From Thermodesulfobacteriota bacterium (lineage in GTDB: Bacteria; Desulfobacterota; Desulfobacteria; Desulfobacterales; JAUWMJ01), in assembly GCA_034189135.1 (NCBI GenBank), contig JAXHVO010000115.1, forward strand, positions 17,488 to 81,487: a stretch of 64,000 nucleotides of DNA. The letters are read 5' to 3'. Every line of letters begins with the position of its first letter. The stretch's first letter is position 1. The notes under the pieces were generated by a model, which saw only the letters and a list, made by a program, of their open reading frames with translations, did no database searches and was not told the DNA's origin. The position numbers and the translations under genes were made by a program. Of this stretch, positions 36,127 through 46,179 are shown in pieces.

Positions 36127-38013
36127 TTGGCAAGAGATGAAATATCTTCGACTGAAAGATTGCTTGACCTGATTAGAAGCAGCACCAAAACAGGCAATGA
36201 ATTTCCCCCTAATAAGCCATCGCGTTCATTTTCGCAACGTCTAAGCTCATATTTCAATAATTTGTTTTCTTTCAAAAAGTCAATCACAGTCGGCGTTGAC
36301 ATCGGTTATAATGAACTGAAACTGGTGAAAACCAGACGTTCTTCCTCTCAGCAACAACAGCTCCTTGATTATGTGAAGGTCCCTTATTTACCGAACGTTT
36401 CGGTGGGTCATGCTGAATTCAGCCCTTATTTAAAATCGGTTCTTACTCGTTTTTGCGGATCGGCCAAAAGTGCTGAAATCTGGGCCAACATCTCTTCAGC
36501 CCGGGTGGAAATGCGTTATCTTAAAATACCCAAAGTGCCTCAAAAGCAGATTGCCAACGCTGTATACTGGTCATTTAAGAAAATAACAAGCTTTAATGAA
36601 AAAGATACCACCTTTGATTTCGAGATTTTGGGCGATATTCAGGAAGGCAGTGCTCAGAAGATAGAGGTGATGGCCTATAGCGTCCCCACTCATGAAATCA
36701 AGAAACTCAAAGATATTTTTGCCAAAAGCGGCTTCCCTTTAACGGGGATATCAATTGTTCCTTTTGCTTTGCAGAATTTACTGTTGAACAATTGTGTGAG
36801 AACCGACGCCAAGACCGTATCGAGTCTTTATATCGGGAGAGACTGGTCGCGCATTGACATCTTTTCAAACGGATATCTTGTTTTGTCACGCGGTATCAAA
36901 GCCGGTATAAAAACAATGAAAGCCACCATAACCGGGGAAAATGATGAAAACCGGACGGATTTATCTTTAAAACCTGTCGATGTTGATGAGGCCCAAAGGA
37001 CAGAAATAGATGCTGACAGAGCTCAGGAAATATTTTTTGGTTTTACCCAGGATTCTTTTCCTTCGGATTTCCGTCCGCCCGAGCTTAAAGCTGAAGAGAA
37101 AGCCATTTTCAAAATGATACTGCCTGCCCTAAAGCGCCTGGTCAGACAGGTGGAGCTTACATTTGAGCATTTCTCGGCAAATTTTGAAAATGAAAGTGTG
37201 GAAAGAATCTATATATCAAGTGGTGCGAGCCCTCACCAATTGATTGTTGATTATATAGGAAATGAGCTTGGTATTCCCAAAGAAAACTTTAACCCTTTTT
37301 CTGCTGATTCAGATTTTTCCCGCGGAGTATCGGGCCCCGAAACAGCACTTGAAAAGGAAGCATTTGCACCTGCAGCAGGAATAGCTGTTTCCGACAATTC
37401 TATTACACCCAATTTTTTGTTTACTTATAAGGATAAAAAGAAAGTTGCCGACATTAAGTTTATCAATAAAATATTGTATGCTGTGTTTGCATTGGTAATG
37501 ATCCTGTGTGTCGGATTTTATTTTTATCAGGGACAAATAATACAAGAGAAAAAAGATCAACTGGCAATGATGAAACTGGAGATGTCCGGCTTTGTTTCCC
37601 AGGTGGATCAGGTGTCAATACTTAAGCTGGTTGAAGAGGCAAAAAGTAATAATGAGGCATTTAAGGAATATGGACGAAAATATCTGGCTATTGCGGCATT
37701 GAGTGAAATTGCCGAATTAACCCCCACCAATATTCGTCTGTTAAATATTTCCGCTCAACTGGAAACACCCCCCGGCGCCAAGGAAGAAAATGTGGAAAAG
37801 TCGATTGTCATTGGGGGGATTGTATTGGGGGACAAAATGGCGTTGGAATCCATCCTGGCCAGGTATCTGATTGCACTTAAAGGTTCGCCCATATTTGATC
37901 AACCGGTCATCAGCGAAAAAACGCTGGGTATGTTTAATAACAATGAAGTATTGCAGTTTACAACCCATTTAAAATTAATTCCTAAGACAAATGGCAAAAA
38001 TAAAACTAGCTAA
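36127..38013 (+). CDS. mshI: MshI-like PilM-PilN fusion of the MSHA-type pilus
   Basis: 628 residues. An actin-like PilM domain runs from about residue 52 (TVGVDIGYNELKLVKT) to 430. A membrane helix near 443-463 (NKILYAVFALVMILCVGFYF) with preceding and following charged stretches has the layout of PilN. The fused PilM-PilN protein is what MSHA loci call MshI. It links the cytoplasmic motor to the inner-membrane assembly platform. The start is TTG at 36127, supported by GGAGA six bases upstream; the first 50 residues are low in complexity. The next gene overlaps its end by 23 bases. Confidence 0.85.
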   Translation: MARDEISSTERLLDLIRSSTKTGNEFPPNKPSRSFSQRLSSYFNNLFSFKKSITVGVDIGYNELKLVKTRRSSSQQQQLLDYVKVPYLPNVSVGHAEFSPYLKSVLTRFCGSAKSAEIWANISSARVEMRYLKIPKVPQKQIANAVYWSFKKITSFNEKDTTFDFEILGDIQEGSAQKIEVMAYSVPTHEIKKLKDIFAKSGFPLTGISIVPFALQNLLLNNCVRTDAKTVSSLYIGRDWSRIDIFSNGYLVLSRGIKAGIKTMKATITGENDENRTDLSLKPVDVDEAQRTEIDADRAQEIFFGFTQDSFPSDFRPPELKAEEKAIFKMILPALKRLVRQVELTFEHFSANFENESVERIYISSGASPHQLIVDYIGNELGIPKENFNPFSADSDFSRGVSGPETALEKEAFAPAAGIAVSDNSITPNFLFTYKDKKKVADIKFINKILYAVFALVMILCVGFYFYQGQIIQEKKDQLAMMKLEMSGFVSQVDQVSILKLVEEAKSNNEAFKEYGRKYLAIAALSEIAELTPTNIRLLNISAQLETPPGAKEENVEKSIVIGGIVLGDKMALESILARYLIALKGSPIFDQPVISEKTLGMFNNNEVLQFTTHLKLIPKTNGKNKTS

Positions 38014-38527
38014 TTTCCCCACGAAAAGTCTGGCTTATTTTTTGGTATTGGGGGGAGGAATCCTGGTATTCATTGTTCTTACCATTCTTCCTGCCATGCA
38101 AAGGTCGAGCGGGTTGGACATGGAAATTAAAAAAATAAAAGGATCCATGGATGAACAAAAGATCCTCACTCCGGTTTATAACAACCTTTTAAAAAAGACC
38201 AAGTTTAAGAAAACAAAAGGCATTGCAGCTGCCAAGAAAAAAAAGTTGGCACAGGGTGATACGCGGAGAATCGTACAGCGGTTAAACAATATTGCCAAAG
38301 ACAGCAATATTGCACTGGTAGACGTTACCCCGGATGTAGACACATTAATCGGAGGGTCGGGACACCTGCTGATAAAAATCGTCGCCCAAGGGGAGTTTAT
38401 TAATTTGCACCAATTTTTATTCCAGTTATGCGAATTGCCCTTTGTTGAATTTATTGAACAGATAAAAATTACTTCTATCCGAAAAACAAAAGAATTCAGG
38501 CTCAAAGTCTGGATGGCTCAGGAATAA
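37991..38527 (+). CDS. PilO/MshJ-like inner-membrane platform protein
   Basis: 178 residues. One N-terminal membrane helix (YFLVLGGGILVFIVLTIL), a Lys-rich coiled-coil-like stretch, then a ferredoxin-like periplasmic domain ending EFRLKVWMAQE. This is the PilO/GspM/MshJ layout. Starts inside the end of mshI (23-base overlap) and is followed two bases after its stop by the PilP-like gene, so translation is likely coupled. Identification rests mainly on topology and gene order. Confidence 0.75.
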   Translation: MAKIKLANFPTKSLAYFLVLGGGILVFIVLTILPAMQRSSGLDMEIKKIKGSMDEQKILTPVYNNLLKKTKFKKTKGIAAAKKKKLAQGDTRRIVQRLNNIAKDSNIALVDVTPDVDTLIGGSGHLLIKIVAQGEFINLHQFLFQLCELPFVEFIEQIKITSIRKTKEFRLKVWMAQE

Positions 38528-38529
38528 GA

Positions 38530-39021
38530 ATGTCTAAGCGAGAAAAAATAATTCTCTGTTTAATGGCCTTATCCATTGTATATGGCTTTTATGTTTTTTT
38601 TATTGAGGCTCCCGGCAAAAAAGGAGCGGTGGGTCAAAACAGCAAGCTGGAATCTTTAAACAAGTTTATTACCCATGTTGCCGAACTTACCAAAGAGAGC
38701 CTTTCGGAAATAGATTCCTATATTATTGAAAAAGCACCCCAACAATGGGCCAAGGATCCTTTGCTGAGTTCTGATTCGGAATTTCAATTCAAAGCGGAAA
38801 ACACCGAAGCCGATGTATCGGCTTTGAGGGTGAATATCAAATATACAGGCTTTTTAAGTATGGGCGCCAAAAATTTCGCTATTCTAAACGGGTTGGAATA
38901 TGAAGAAGGGGAGGAACTGAAAAAAGGCGGATTTATTGTGCATAAAATTTATCCGGAACGGGTCATCATAATAACAAAAGGGAAACAAGAAGAAATTACG
39001 ATTCCCCTGGAAGAAATTTGA
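38530..39021 (+). CDS. PilP/MshK-like pilus assembly protein
   Basis: 163 residues. One N-terminal membrane helix, a linker, and a C-terminal beta domain with the HR/PilP-type segment NGLEYEEGEELKKGGFIVH and ...IPLEEI. PilP-like proteins connect the inner-membrane platform to the secretin. Placed between the PilO-like and secretin genes exactly where MshK or PilP sits in known clusters. No lipobox was seen. Confidence is moderate because sequence signals in this family are weak. Confidence 0.7.
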   Translation: MSKREKIILCLMALSIVYGFYVFFIEAPGKKGAVGQNSKLESLNKFITHVAELTKESLSEIDSYIIEKAPQQWAKDPLLSSDSEFQFKAENTEADVSALRVNIKYTGFLSMGAKNFAILNGLEYEEGEELKKGGFIVHKIYPERVIIITKGKQEEITIPLEEI

Positions 39022-39195
39022 TTCCCAGTGACCAGGCGTTTTGCTTGAGGGGTGCTTCGTTCAATGGGTGCTGCGGTTTAGAATTTAAGTTCTTTGCAGG
39101 TGAGCCATTCAAGTTCTCGGGACTTTGTGGCTGAACTATTGTCAATTAGACTATTTTTGGTGAAAATTGAATCATTCAAGCAGTGAGCAAATCTT

Positions 39196-40740
39196 ATGAA
39201 AAAAATAAATCGTTTTAAAACAATGACCGGCTGGTTTGTTTTTTCTATCTTTTTTACTGCACTTGTCACCGGTTGTGCGACTCAAAAGAAGGAAAAATCG
39301 AATCTTTTCTTTGACGACTGGAAAGTAAAAGCACAGGAATCAAAAGGTTTTTCTCCTTCCGCCAGAAAATTTGATAAAGTTGTCGCCCCCAAAAGGACCA
39401 GATCAGCTTTCGCCACCGGCTTATTGGCCGGATATCAAAAGCCTCTTCCCAAAAAAAAGATTACCATGAAAATGAACGATATCGAGGTAAGTGTTCTTCT
39501 TCGTGCGCTTTCCCGAGTTGCCAACCAGAATATCATGCTCAGTGAAAAGATAAAGGGTAAGATTAATATTAATATAACCAAAGCGCCCTGGGATCAGGTG
39601 TTTAAAAGCATTCTACGAACACACGGACTGGCTTATGCCTGGGAAGGGGATATTATCCGTATCATGACCAACGAAGATATGGAAAACGAGTTGAAAAGAG
39701 AGTCCCAGAAAAGAGATTTGAAGATTATTGAGCCTTTTATTACCCGAATCGTCCATATTAATTATTCGGAAGCGGCAAAGCTCAGGCAAAACCTGGAAAA
39801 ATTTCTCACACTCACTAAAGACGGAAAGCCCCTTGGATCGGTTTTGGTGGATGAACACACCAATTCTCTTATTATCCAGGCCATCGAAAACGATCTAAGC
39901 AGGATACTGTCCGTAGTGGAAAAGCTGGACCGACCCACCGCGCAAATTCTTTTAGAAGCCCATATCGTTGAAACAACCAGTGATACTGCCCGACAGCTTG
40001 GTATTCAGTGGGGCGGCCTGGCTTACGGCACCTCCAATGGCGATCATCACTGGCTGGGGCCGGGCGGAGAAACATATGACGGATCACTGTTTACCGATAG
40101 AACCGATGCAAATCCAGGAACCCCCATCTGGCACCTTCCGGGAATCGGGAATATGTTCAATTTTCCCGCTGCCCTCGAAGGTGGTGCAGGGATGACCTTA
40201 GGGTATCTGTTTGAAAACGTTGGCCGAAACCTTCTGTCAGTCCAGCTAACTGCGCTCCAGGAAGAAGGCAAGCTCAATATTCTGTCAAGCCCGTCGATTA
40301 CCACGCTTGAGAATCAGTCGGCATTTATCGAAAGTGGGGCAAAGGTGCCTATCCAGACCGTTGAGGATGGAGAGGTGAATATCAAATATGAAGATGCGGT
40401 GCTCAGGTTGGAGGTAACCCCGCATGTGATCGATAAAAATTTTCTTAAATTGAAAATTCTTACCAATAAAGACGAACTGGATTTTACCAGAACGGTGGCA
40501 GGGAACCCGACCATTATTACCAAAAAGGCGGAAACAAACGTGATGCTCTCCAATGGCGAGACAACCGTTATCGGAGGTTTGAGCAAAGAAACAGCCAGTG
40601 AATCGGAATCCGGGGTACCTTTATTAAAAGATATTCCAGGATTAGGTTTTCTTTTTAGAAGCAGGGGAAAATCCAACAGTATGGAGGAAGTACTTATATT
40701 CATTACTCCGTATATTCTGGAGGAAAGGCAGGGAGGATAA
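39196..40740 (+). CDS. mshL: Secretin lipoprotein, MshL-like
   Basis: 514 residues. Lipoprotein signal with lipobox VTGCA. A secretin N0/STN domain (KINININITKAPWDQVF), an N1-type domain, and a C-terminal secretin domain containing the signature VPLLKDIPGLGFLFR. It forms the outer-membrane pore through which the pilus passes. Its short N-terminal part, with no AMIN domain or long N-domain series, matches MshL rather than PilQ or GspD. The ATG at 39196 has no strong ribosome site. Preceded by 174 bases without genes. Confidence 0.92.
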   Translation: MKKINRFKTMTGWFVFSIFFTALVTGCATQKKEKSNLFFDDWKVKAQESKGFSPSARKFDKVVAPKRTRSAFATGLLAGYQKPLPKKKITMKMNDIEVSVLLRALSRVANQNIMLSEKIKGKININITKAPWDQVFKSILRTHGLAYAWEGDIIRIMTNEDMENELKRESQKRDLKIIEPFITRIVHINYSEAAKLRQNLEKFLTLTKDGKPLGSVLVDEHTNSLIIQAIENDLSRILSVVEKLDRPTAQILLEAHIVETTSDTARQLGIQWGGLAYGTSNGDHHWLGPGGETYDGSLFTDRTDANPGTPIWHLPGIGNMFNFPAALEGGAGMTLGYLFENVGRNLLSVQLTALQEEGKLNILSSPSITTLENQSAFIESGAKVPIQTVEDGEVNIKYEDAVLRLEVTPHVIDKNFLKLKILTNKDELDFTRTVAGNPTIITKKAETNVMLSNGETTVIGGLSKETASESESGVPLLKDIPGLGFLFRSRGKSNSMEEVLIFITPYILEERQGG

Positions 40741-40977
40741 ACAAGGGAAAGGTACGAAAGGTACCCATTTTCGTTTTTAACCTCAGTCTGTGTCCAGCTT
40801 CCAGGGAGGCTGTGCTGCGACAAGACGCTGGGGCAGGGAAAGGCACAAAGGCCCAAAGGCAGAAGTAGAAAAATAGATAACTGTAATTAATCTACGTGCC
40901 TGTTCGCCCATGTGCCTTTGCAACTTTATGCTCAGTAATCTCTGTGGTGAATCTTATTTAAAAAACCGTTTTGAAAA

Positions 40978-42648
40978 ATGGATTACTTTAATATTCTCAA
41001 CCTTAAAAAAGAACCTTTTTCCAATTCACCGGATCCGAAATTTTTTTTTCAATCCAGGCAACACTTGGGCTGCCTGCAAAAACTGGAACTTGCCCTCAGG
41101 CTACGCAGAGGTTTGAATGTCATCATCGGGGAAGTCGGTACCGGAAAGACCACCCTTTGTCGACAGCTCATTCGCAGGTTTACCGGAAACGAGGAGATTG
41201 AAACCCATCTGATACTCGATCCTTTTTTTTCCGATACGTTAGAATTTCTTTCAACTGTCCATAAAATGCTTAAGGGATATAAACCTGTCAAGGATTCAAA
41301 TGAATGGCAAATCAAAGAAAATATAAAACAGTATCTGTTTCGTAAAGGGGTCGATGAGAATAAAACAATCATTTTAATTATTGACGAAGGTCAAAAGATC
41401 CCTGATTTTTGCCTGGAAATCCTGCGGGAATTTCTTAACTATGAAACCAATGAGTATAAACTTCTCCAAATAGTTATTTTTGCTCAAAAAGAATTTGAAA
41501 AGACCATTGGCTTGCATGACAATTTTGCCGACAGGATCAATTTATTTCACTTTTTAAAGCCTCTCGGCTTTCGTGATACCCGACTGATGATTAAATTCAG
41601 ACTGGAGCAGTCGATTGAACAGAACAGGACCTACACTTTTTTTACCCAACCGGCTCTTTGGGCAATTTATTGGACAACAGGCGGATATCCCAGGAAAATA
41701 ATCAACCTGTGCCATAGATGTATTATGACCATGATCATTCAAAATAGATCTGTGGTTAATTTTTTCCTGGTTCGTTCATGTATCCAGCGAGTATTCCCCG
41801 ATCGGGTAAGAAAAATAAAAATGGCTGTGGCCAGCATAGGCACCGTGATGATCATGGTGGCAGTGCTGTTTTCATTTACTGAGCTGAGTTTAGTTAAATT
41901 TCCGGTGGTTTTAAAAAATAAAGCTGAGGAAAACCGGGCGGCTTTGTCCGGGAAAAACCGGATTTCAGGTCTGGCAAACCCCGCACGTTTTGCCGGTTTT
42001 GAAAATAGAACGGGAGCTGCAGATTCAGCCAAAGCGATTAAAGACAACCGGGCAAAACCATCTGATGGGGATACGGCAGCCTTGATGGAAAAACGAACGC
42101 CTGCCGACCCTCTAAATAAAAAATCGAATTCTGTATCAATTGATCACAATTTTCCTGAAATTCTGGGTAAAATAAAACTACGGTCCAATCAAACCCTTTC
42201 GGGTTTAATTCAAACGGTTTATGGCAGCTATAATTCCAGACACTTTAAGTCTCTGATTCTGGCAAATCCGCATATTGATGACCCTGATATTGTTGATATC
42301 GGTCAGACAGTGGCCTTACCGGCAATTCCTGCAAATTTGAAACCACTGCCGCAAAAAGTGTGGTGGATTAAAATTGCCGATAAAAATAATCTTGAAGACG
42401 CCTTTAAAATATTAGAGACTTTTTCACATGATGGGCTGGCGGTACGGCTGATCCCCTACTGGAACAGCCGAAGAGGTGTAAATTTTACGGTGGTTCTTAA
42501 AAAGTATTTTTTAGAAGAAAATACTGCTTGGTTGCAACTAGACAGACTTCCGGTTTCCAATTTATCAAAAGGAAAAATAATATCATCGTGGGATGCGGAT
42601 AATGTTTTTTTTGCCGATCCATTTCTGGCAAGCGCATCGCAGAGGTAA
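40978..42648 (+). CDS. mshM: ExeA/MshM-like AAA ATPase with LysM-like C-terminus
   Basis: 556 residues. AAA-type ATPase of the ExeA/GspA/MshM group: N-terminus MDYFNILNLKKEPFSNSPDP is characteristic, Walker A GEVGTGKT near residue 53, Walker B IILIIDEGQ. One membrane helix follows at about 283-300. The periplasmic part contains a LysM-like module (LRSNQTLSGLIQTVYG...ALP) and a further domain; it may bind peptidoglycan to let the secretin assemble through the wall. Most MshM proteins end after the ATPase, so this periplasmic extension makes it more like ExeA/GspA. Good ATG, no clear ribosome site. Confidence 0.88.
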   Translation: MDYFNILNLKKEPFSNSPDPKFFFQSRQHLGCLQKLELALRLRRGLNVIIGEVGTGKTTLCRQLIRRFTGNEEIETHLILDPFFSDTLEFLSTVHKMLKGYKPVKDSNEWQIKENIKQYLFRKGVDENKTIILIIDEGQKIPDFCLEILREFLNYETNEYKLLQIVIFAQKEFEKTIGLHDNFADRINLFHFLKPLGFRDTRLMIKFRLEQSIEQNRTYTFFTQPALWAIYWTTGGYPRKIINLCHRCIMTMIIQNRSVVNFFLVRSCIQRVFPDRVRKIKMAVASIGTVMIMVAVLFSFTELSLVKFPVVLKNKAEENRAALSGKNRISGLANPARFAGFENRTGAADSAKAIKDNRAKPSDGDTAALMEKRTPADPLNKKSNSVSIDHNFPEILGKIKLRSNQTLSGLIQTVYGSYNSRHFKSLILANPHIDDPDIVDIGQTVALPAIPANLKPLPQKVWWIKIADKNNLEDAFKILETFSHDGLAVRLIPYWNSRRGVNFTVVLKKYFLEENTAWLQLDRLPVSNLSKGKIISSWDADNVFFADPFLASASQR

Positions 42649-42709
42649 AGAGGACTTTTGCGTCACAGTGGCATATGGGGATGAACGATTAACATATGGT
42701 GAGAAGTAA

Positions 42710-44413
42710 ATGAGAGTAAAAAAAAGACTTGGAGAAATTCTTGTTGAAGGTGGACTGATAACGGAAAAACAACTTGAATCAGCGCTGCCTCAACAGAAAA
42801 AAAGAAAGGTAAAACTCGGGCAGTTCTTTGTTCAACAGGGGATTCTCACCGAAACACAAATTGTTAAAGTGGTTTCCAGCCAGTTAAAAATTGAGGAATA
42901 TTCCGCATTAAAATATACCTTAGATCCTGAATTGGCACATATCATTCCGGCAGACATGGCCTATAAATACCAGATCGCACCGTTGAAAAAGACCGGATTG
43001 CTGTTGACAATTGCCATGCTTGATCCCATGGATATCAATTCCATTGATGCCATGGAAGTCTATACCAATAGTGAAATTGAAACGGTTATTTGTACAGAAC
43101 AGGATCTCAATCAGCTCCATTCGGGGCTTTACGGTTCTTACTCCGGTATCGGCGGTGTTCTTGATGATATGGAAGACATGCAATATGATAAGGAAACCGA
43201 CAAAACAGAAATTACCGAAGATGTAGAGGTCAGTTCACTTCAGGGTATGGCCGAGGAAGCACCTGTGATTCGACTGGTAAATTCAATTCTTTCCCAGGGT
43301 GTGCGTGAAGGCGCCAGTGACTTACATATCAGTCCTGAAAAGAACTACGTTCAGGTCCGGTTCCGAGTAGATGGAAAGCTGCATGAGGTGCCGGCACCAC
43401 CAAAATCAATGTTCCTTCCGATCATATCCAGGCTCAAGATTCTGGCAAATATGGATATTTCAATATCCAGAATCCCCCAGGACGGTAGATTTACCGTTAA
43501 GATGAAAAATAAGGAAATAAATATCAGAACGTCCACCATGCCTTCAATTTATGGCGAAAATATGGTTCTTCGTCTTCTGGATACGAGCGGTGGTATTTTG
43601 TCACTGGAAAGACTGGGTATGTCTGAAGATGACAGAAAAAAGATCGAAAAAATGATCCGAAAGCCATACGGGATGATTCTAAGCACCGGCCCCACCGGAA
43701 GCGGGAAAAGCACCAGTCTGTATTCAATTTTAAAAAATATCAACAAACCGGATATAAACATCATTACCGTGGAGGACCCGGTCGAATACAGAATTGAAAA
43801 AATACGGCAGATCCAGCTGAACCGGAAAGCAGGGATGACCTTTGCCGATGGTCTCAGATCCATTCTTCGACAGGATCCCGATGTCATCATGGTTGGTGAA
43901 ATTCGTGACGCCGAAACCGCCACTATCGCGGTTCAAGCCGCATTAACCGGACACAGGGTTTTTAGCACTCTGCATACGAATGATGCTGCCGGTGCAATTA
44001 CAAGATTTGTTGATATGGGGGTAGAGCCCTTTCTGGTGTCCTCGGTTATGATCGCTTCATTTGCCCAGCGCCTGGTTCGAACCGTATGTCCGCAGTGTAA
44101 GAAGCCTTTTAAACCACCTGAGAAAATGCTTGAATTCTGGGGGTTGGAAAACGCAGAGAATACAAATTTCGTGAAAGGAAAGGGATGCTTTAACTGCCTG
44201 AACACCGGATATAAGGGACGAACCGGTATATATGAGGTGCTGGTGATTGATGATATGATACAAAAACTGATATTAAAAAACAGCACTTCGCAGGAAATTA
44301 CTCGCGCGGCCATTGAGGCCGGAACGCTGAATACGCTTAAGAAAAATGCAGCAGAAAAAGTAAGACAGGGGATCACCACCTTTGAAGAGGCAAGCTCTGC
44401 GGTGCTTGTTTAG
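42710..44413 (+). CDS. mshE: Type IV pilus assembly ATPase, MshE/PilB-like
   Basis: 567 residues. An N-terminal MshEN-type domain (IVSSQLKIEEYSA, residues about 5-110), then the GspE/PilB ATPase: Walker A GPTGSGKS near 330, Asp box, Walker B, His box, and the four-cysteine zinc site CPQCKKPF...CFNC. It powers pilus extension. MshEN domains bind cyclic-di-GMP in some members; the motif RLGEILVEGGLI with regular Leu/Gly spacing is present, which is consistent with that but not proof. GTGAG-rich leader before the ATG. Confidence 0.93.
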   Translation: MRVKKRLGEILVEGGLITEKQLESALPQQKKRKVKLGQFFVQQGILTETQIVKVVSSQLKIEEYSALKYTLDPELAHIIPADMAYKYQIAPLKKTGLLLTIAMLDPMDINSIDAMEVYTNSEIETVICTEQDLNQLHSGLYGSYSGIGGVLDDMEDMQYDKETDKTEITEDVEVSSLQGMAEEAPVIRLVNSILSQGVREGASDLHISPEKNYVQVRFRVDGKLHEVPAPPKSMFLPIISRLKILANMDISISRIPQDGRFTVKMKNKEINIRTSTMPSIYGENMVLRLLDTSGGILSLERLGMSEDDRKKIEKMIRKPYGMILSTGPTGSGKSTSLYSILKNINKPDINIITVEDPVEYRIEKIRQIQLNRKAGMTFADGLRSILRQDPDVIMVGEIRDAETATIAVQAALTGHRVFSTLHTNDAAGAITRFVDMGVEPFLVSSVMIASFAQRLVRTVCPQCKKPFKPPEKMLEFWGLENAENTNFVKGKGCFNCLNTGYKGRTGIYEVLVIDDMIQKLILKNSTSQEITRAAIEAGTLNTLKKNAAEKVRQGITTFEEASSAVLV

Positions 44414-44602
44414 CGTGGTGGCAACATCATGACGATTATTTATTGTCGAGCCTGGCCGGCATGTTGTTTTTGCGATTAAAGATAATGTTACGAGTTTCGA
44501 GTTTCGGGTTACAATGTATGAGGATTATTTCCGTTTTTTTTACACGCAACCTGCAACCCGTAAAACGCTTATTTTCAGGCACTTTTATTTTCGAGGGAAA
44601 AA

Positions 44603-45823
44603 ATGCCGATTTTTTCATATAATGCCCTGGCAGAAGACGGCAGGGCGCAAAAAGGTTCCATCGAGGCGGAGTCACTTGAAGCGGCAAACAGCCTGCTTTC
44701 TTCCAGAGGGTTAATGCCCACCACAGTCAAAGAAGAAGCAGGTGCTGCGATCGGCTTTACCTGGAAGTCTATTCAGGAGCAAATGACACCCATAAAGGCC
44801 CCTGACCTTATTCTTTTTACCAAACAGTTTCGTACCATGATACGTGCAGGTGTGTCGATGATGCAAATATTGCATATTTTGCAGCAGCAAACCGAAAACA
44901 TGAAACTTAAAAAAATATTGGGTAAAATGCAGAAGGATGTCAATGAGGGTTTGAGCCTTCATGAGGCCTTTGAAAAACACCCCAAGGTGTTTTCCGTGCT
45001 GTACTGCAGTATGGTGGAAGCCGGTGAAGCCAGTGGCGCTCTTCCGGAAATCCTCGACCGCCTGACCTATATCATCGAACACGAATATAAGGTCAAGTCA
45101 GATATTAAATCGGCCCTTCAGTATCCGATTGTGGTGGTTTCTTTTCTGGTTATTGCCTTTATTGTCCTGTTAACCTTTGTTATCCCAAAATTCGTGAATA
45201 TTTTTGCCAATGCCGGCTTAAAGCTTCCCCTGCCGACCAAGTTATGCATGGCCTTATACCAGTTTATGAGCCATTACTGGGTCCTTATTATTGGCGGAAT
45301 ATTTATCGGGGTTGCACTGCTTGTCCTGTTTTTAAGGACCAAGCGGGGACAGTTTATAAAGGATGCTTTATTTTTAAAAGTACCGATTGTCGGGCAGTTA
45401 TTGCTAAAGGCCGCTATTTCACGCTTTGCCAGCATATTTGCCATACTGCATTCAAGTGGGGTCGATATCCTTGACTCTATGGACATTCTATCCGGAACCA
45501 TTGGCAACGCTGCTGTTGCCCACGAACTGGAAGGGATCAAAAATCGTCTGGAGGAGGGGAGAGGGATTGCCGGGCCTCTGATGGCTGCAAAGTATTTTAC
45601 CCCCATGATGATTAATATGGTTGCCATCGGAGAGGAAACAGGAAACCTTCAAGACATGCTTCAAGAAGCATCCGACCATTATGACACCGAGGTCGAATAT
45701 TCCATGAAGAAGATGTCCGAGGCCATCGGGCCCATGCTGACAGTCGGTCTTGCCGCTGTGATCGGTTTTTTTGCCCTGGCCATTTTTCTACCCATGTGGG
45801 ATTTGACCACAATGGTGAAATAG
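44603..45823 (+). CDS. mshG: Inner-membrane platform protein, MshG/PilC-like
   Basis: 406 residues of the GspF/PilC/MshG family: two copies of the GspF domain (LILFTKQFRTMIRAGVSMMQI and FASIFAILHSSGVDILDSM) and three membrane helices. It is the platform around which the motor acts. Starts PIFSYNAL after the Met, the usual start. Follows mshE by 189 bases that hold direct and inverted 'gagtttcgggtt' phrases. Secure family assignment. Confidence 0.93.
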   Translation: MPIFSYNALAEDGRAQKGSIEAESLEAANSLLSSRGLMPTTVKEEAGAAIGFTWKSIQEQMTPIKAPDLILFTKQFRTMIRAGVSMMQILHILQQQTENMKLKKILGKMQKDVNEGLSLHEAFEKHPKVFSVLYCSMVEAGEASGALPEILDRLTYIIEHEYKVKSDIKSALQYPIVVVSFLVIAFIVLLTFVIPKFVNIFANAGLKLPLPTKLCMALYQFMSHYWVLIIGGIFIGVALLVLFLRTKRGQFIKDALFLKVPIVGQLLLKAAISRFASIFAILHSSGVDILDSMDILSGTIGNAAVAHELEGIKNRLEEGRGIAGPLMAAKYFTPMMINMVAIGEETGNLQDMLQEASDHYDTEVEYSMKKMSEAIGPMLTVGLAAVIGFFALAIFLPMWDLTTMVK

Positions 45824-46179
45824 TGTCCCAACAAGAAGTACGCTTTATAAATAAAATAGGGATAATATCCGAAAAGAGTTGGCCGGATTATGATGATAAG
45901 GATTCAGGATTAGAGGGGTCTGGGATTCGAATGAAATGCTTAAGTAACCGTTGATAGTTATAATAAAGACTCGGATATTATTAAAGAAATGGGTTATGCT
46001 GAGCAGGGCAAATTAGAAATGCTGCAAGTTGAAAGATGAGGGCTTAGAATGTTCAAAAGACTTATAAAATCGGCAGGAAAAGCACTTGACCCCTTGAATC
46101 CTTGAATCCTCGAACCCTTTTCATTAACCAACCTGAAGGCGAACCTTATTTATTAACCTTATGCGAAATAACTAAATAC
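45824..46179. other. 356-bp gap between mshG and the sigma-54 activator
   Basis: No gene. Rich in repeated phrases such as GGATTCAGGATTAG (about 45899) and CTTGAATCCTTGAATCC (about 46093). These look like dispersed low-complexity repeats and extend into the 5' end of the next ORF if its far upstream TTG were used. Confidence 0.65.

Noticed and set aside
35988..36302. 104-codon minus-strand frame overlapping the mshI start
   Set aside because: Reads like a plausible helical protein, but it overlaps the TTG/GGAGA start of mshI, has no ribosome site that I can see, and its 3' half lies against the coding strand of the pilus gene.
40314..40856. 180-codon minus-strand frame over the secretin
   Set aside because: Shadow; composition is typical of an antisense reading of the conserved secretin domain.
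46102..46179. Upstream TTG extension of the sigma-54 activator
   Set aside because: Codes through repeat-like DNA and adds nothing to the domain; ATG 46180 is preferred.
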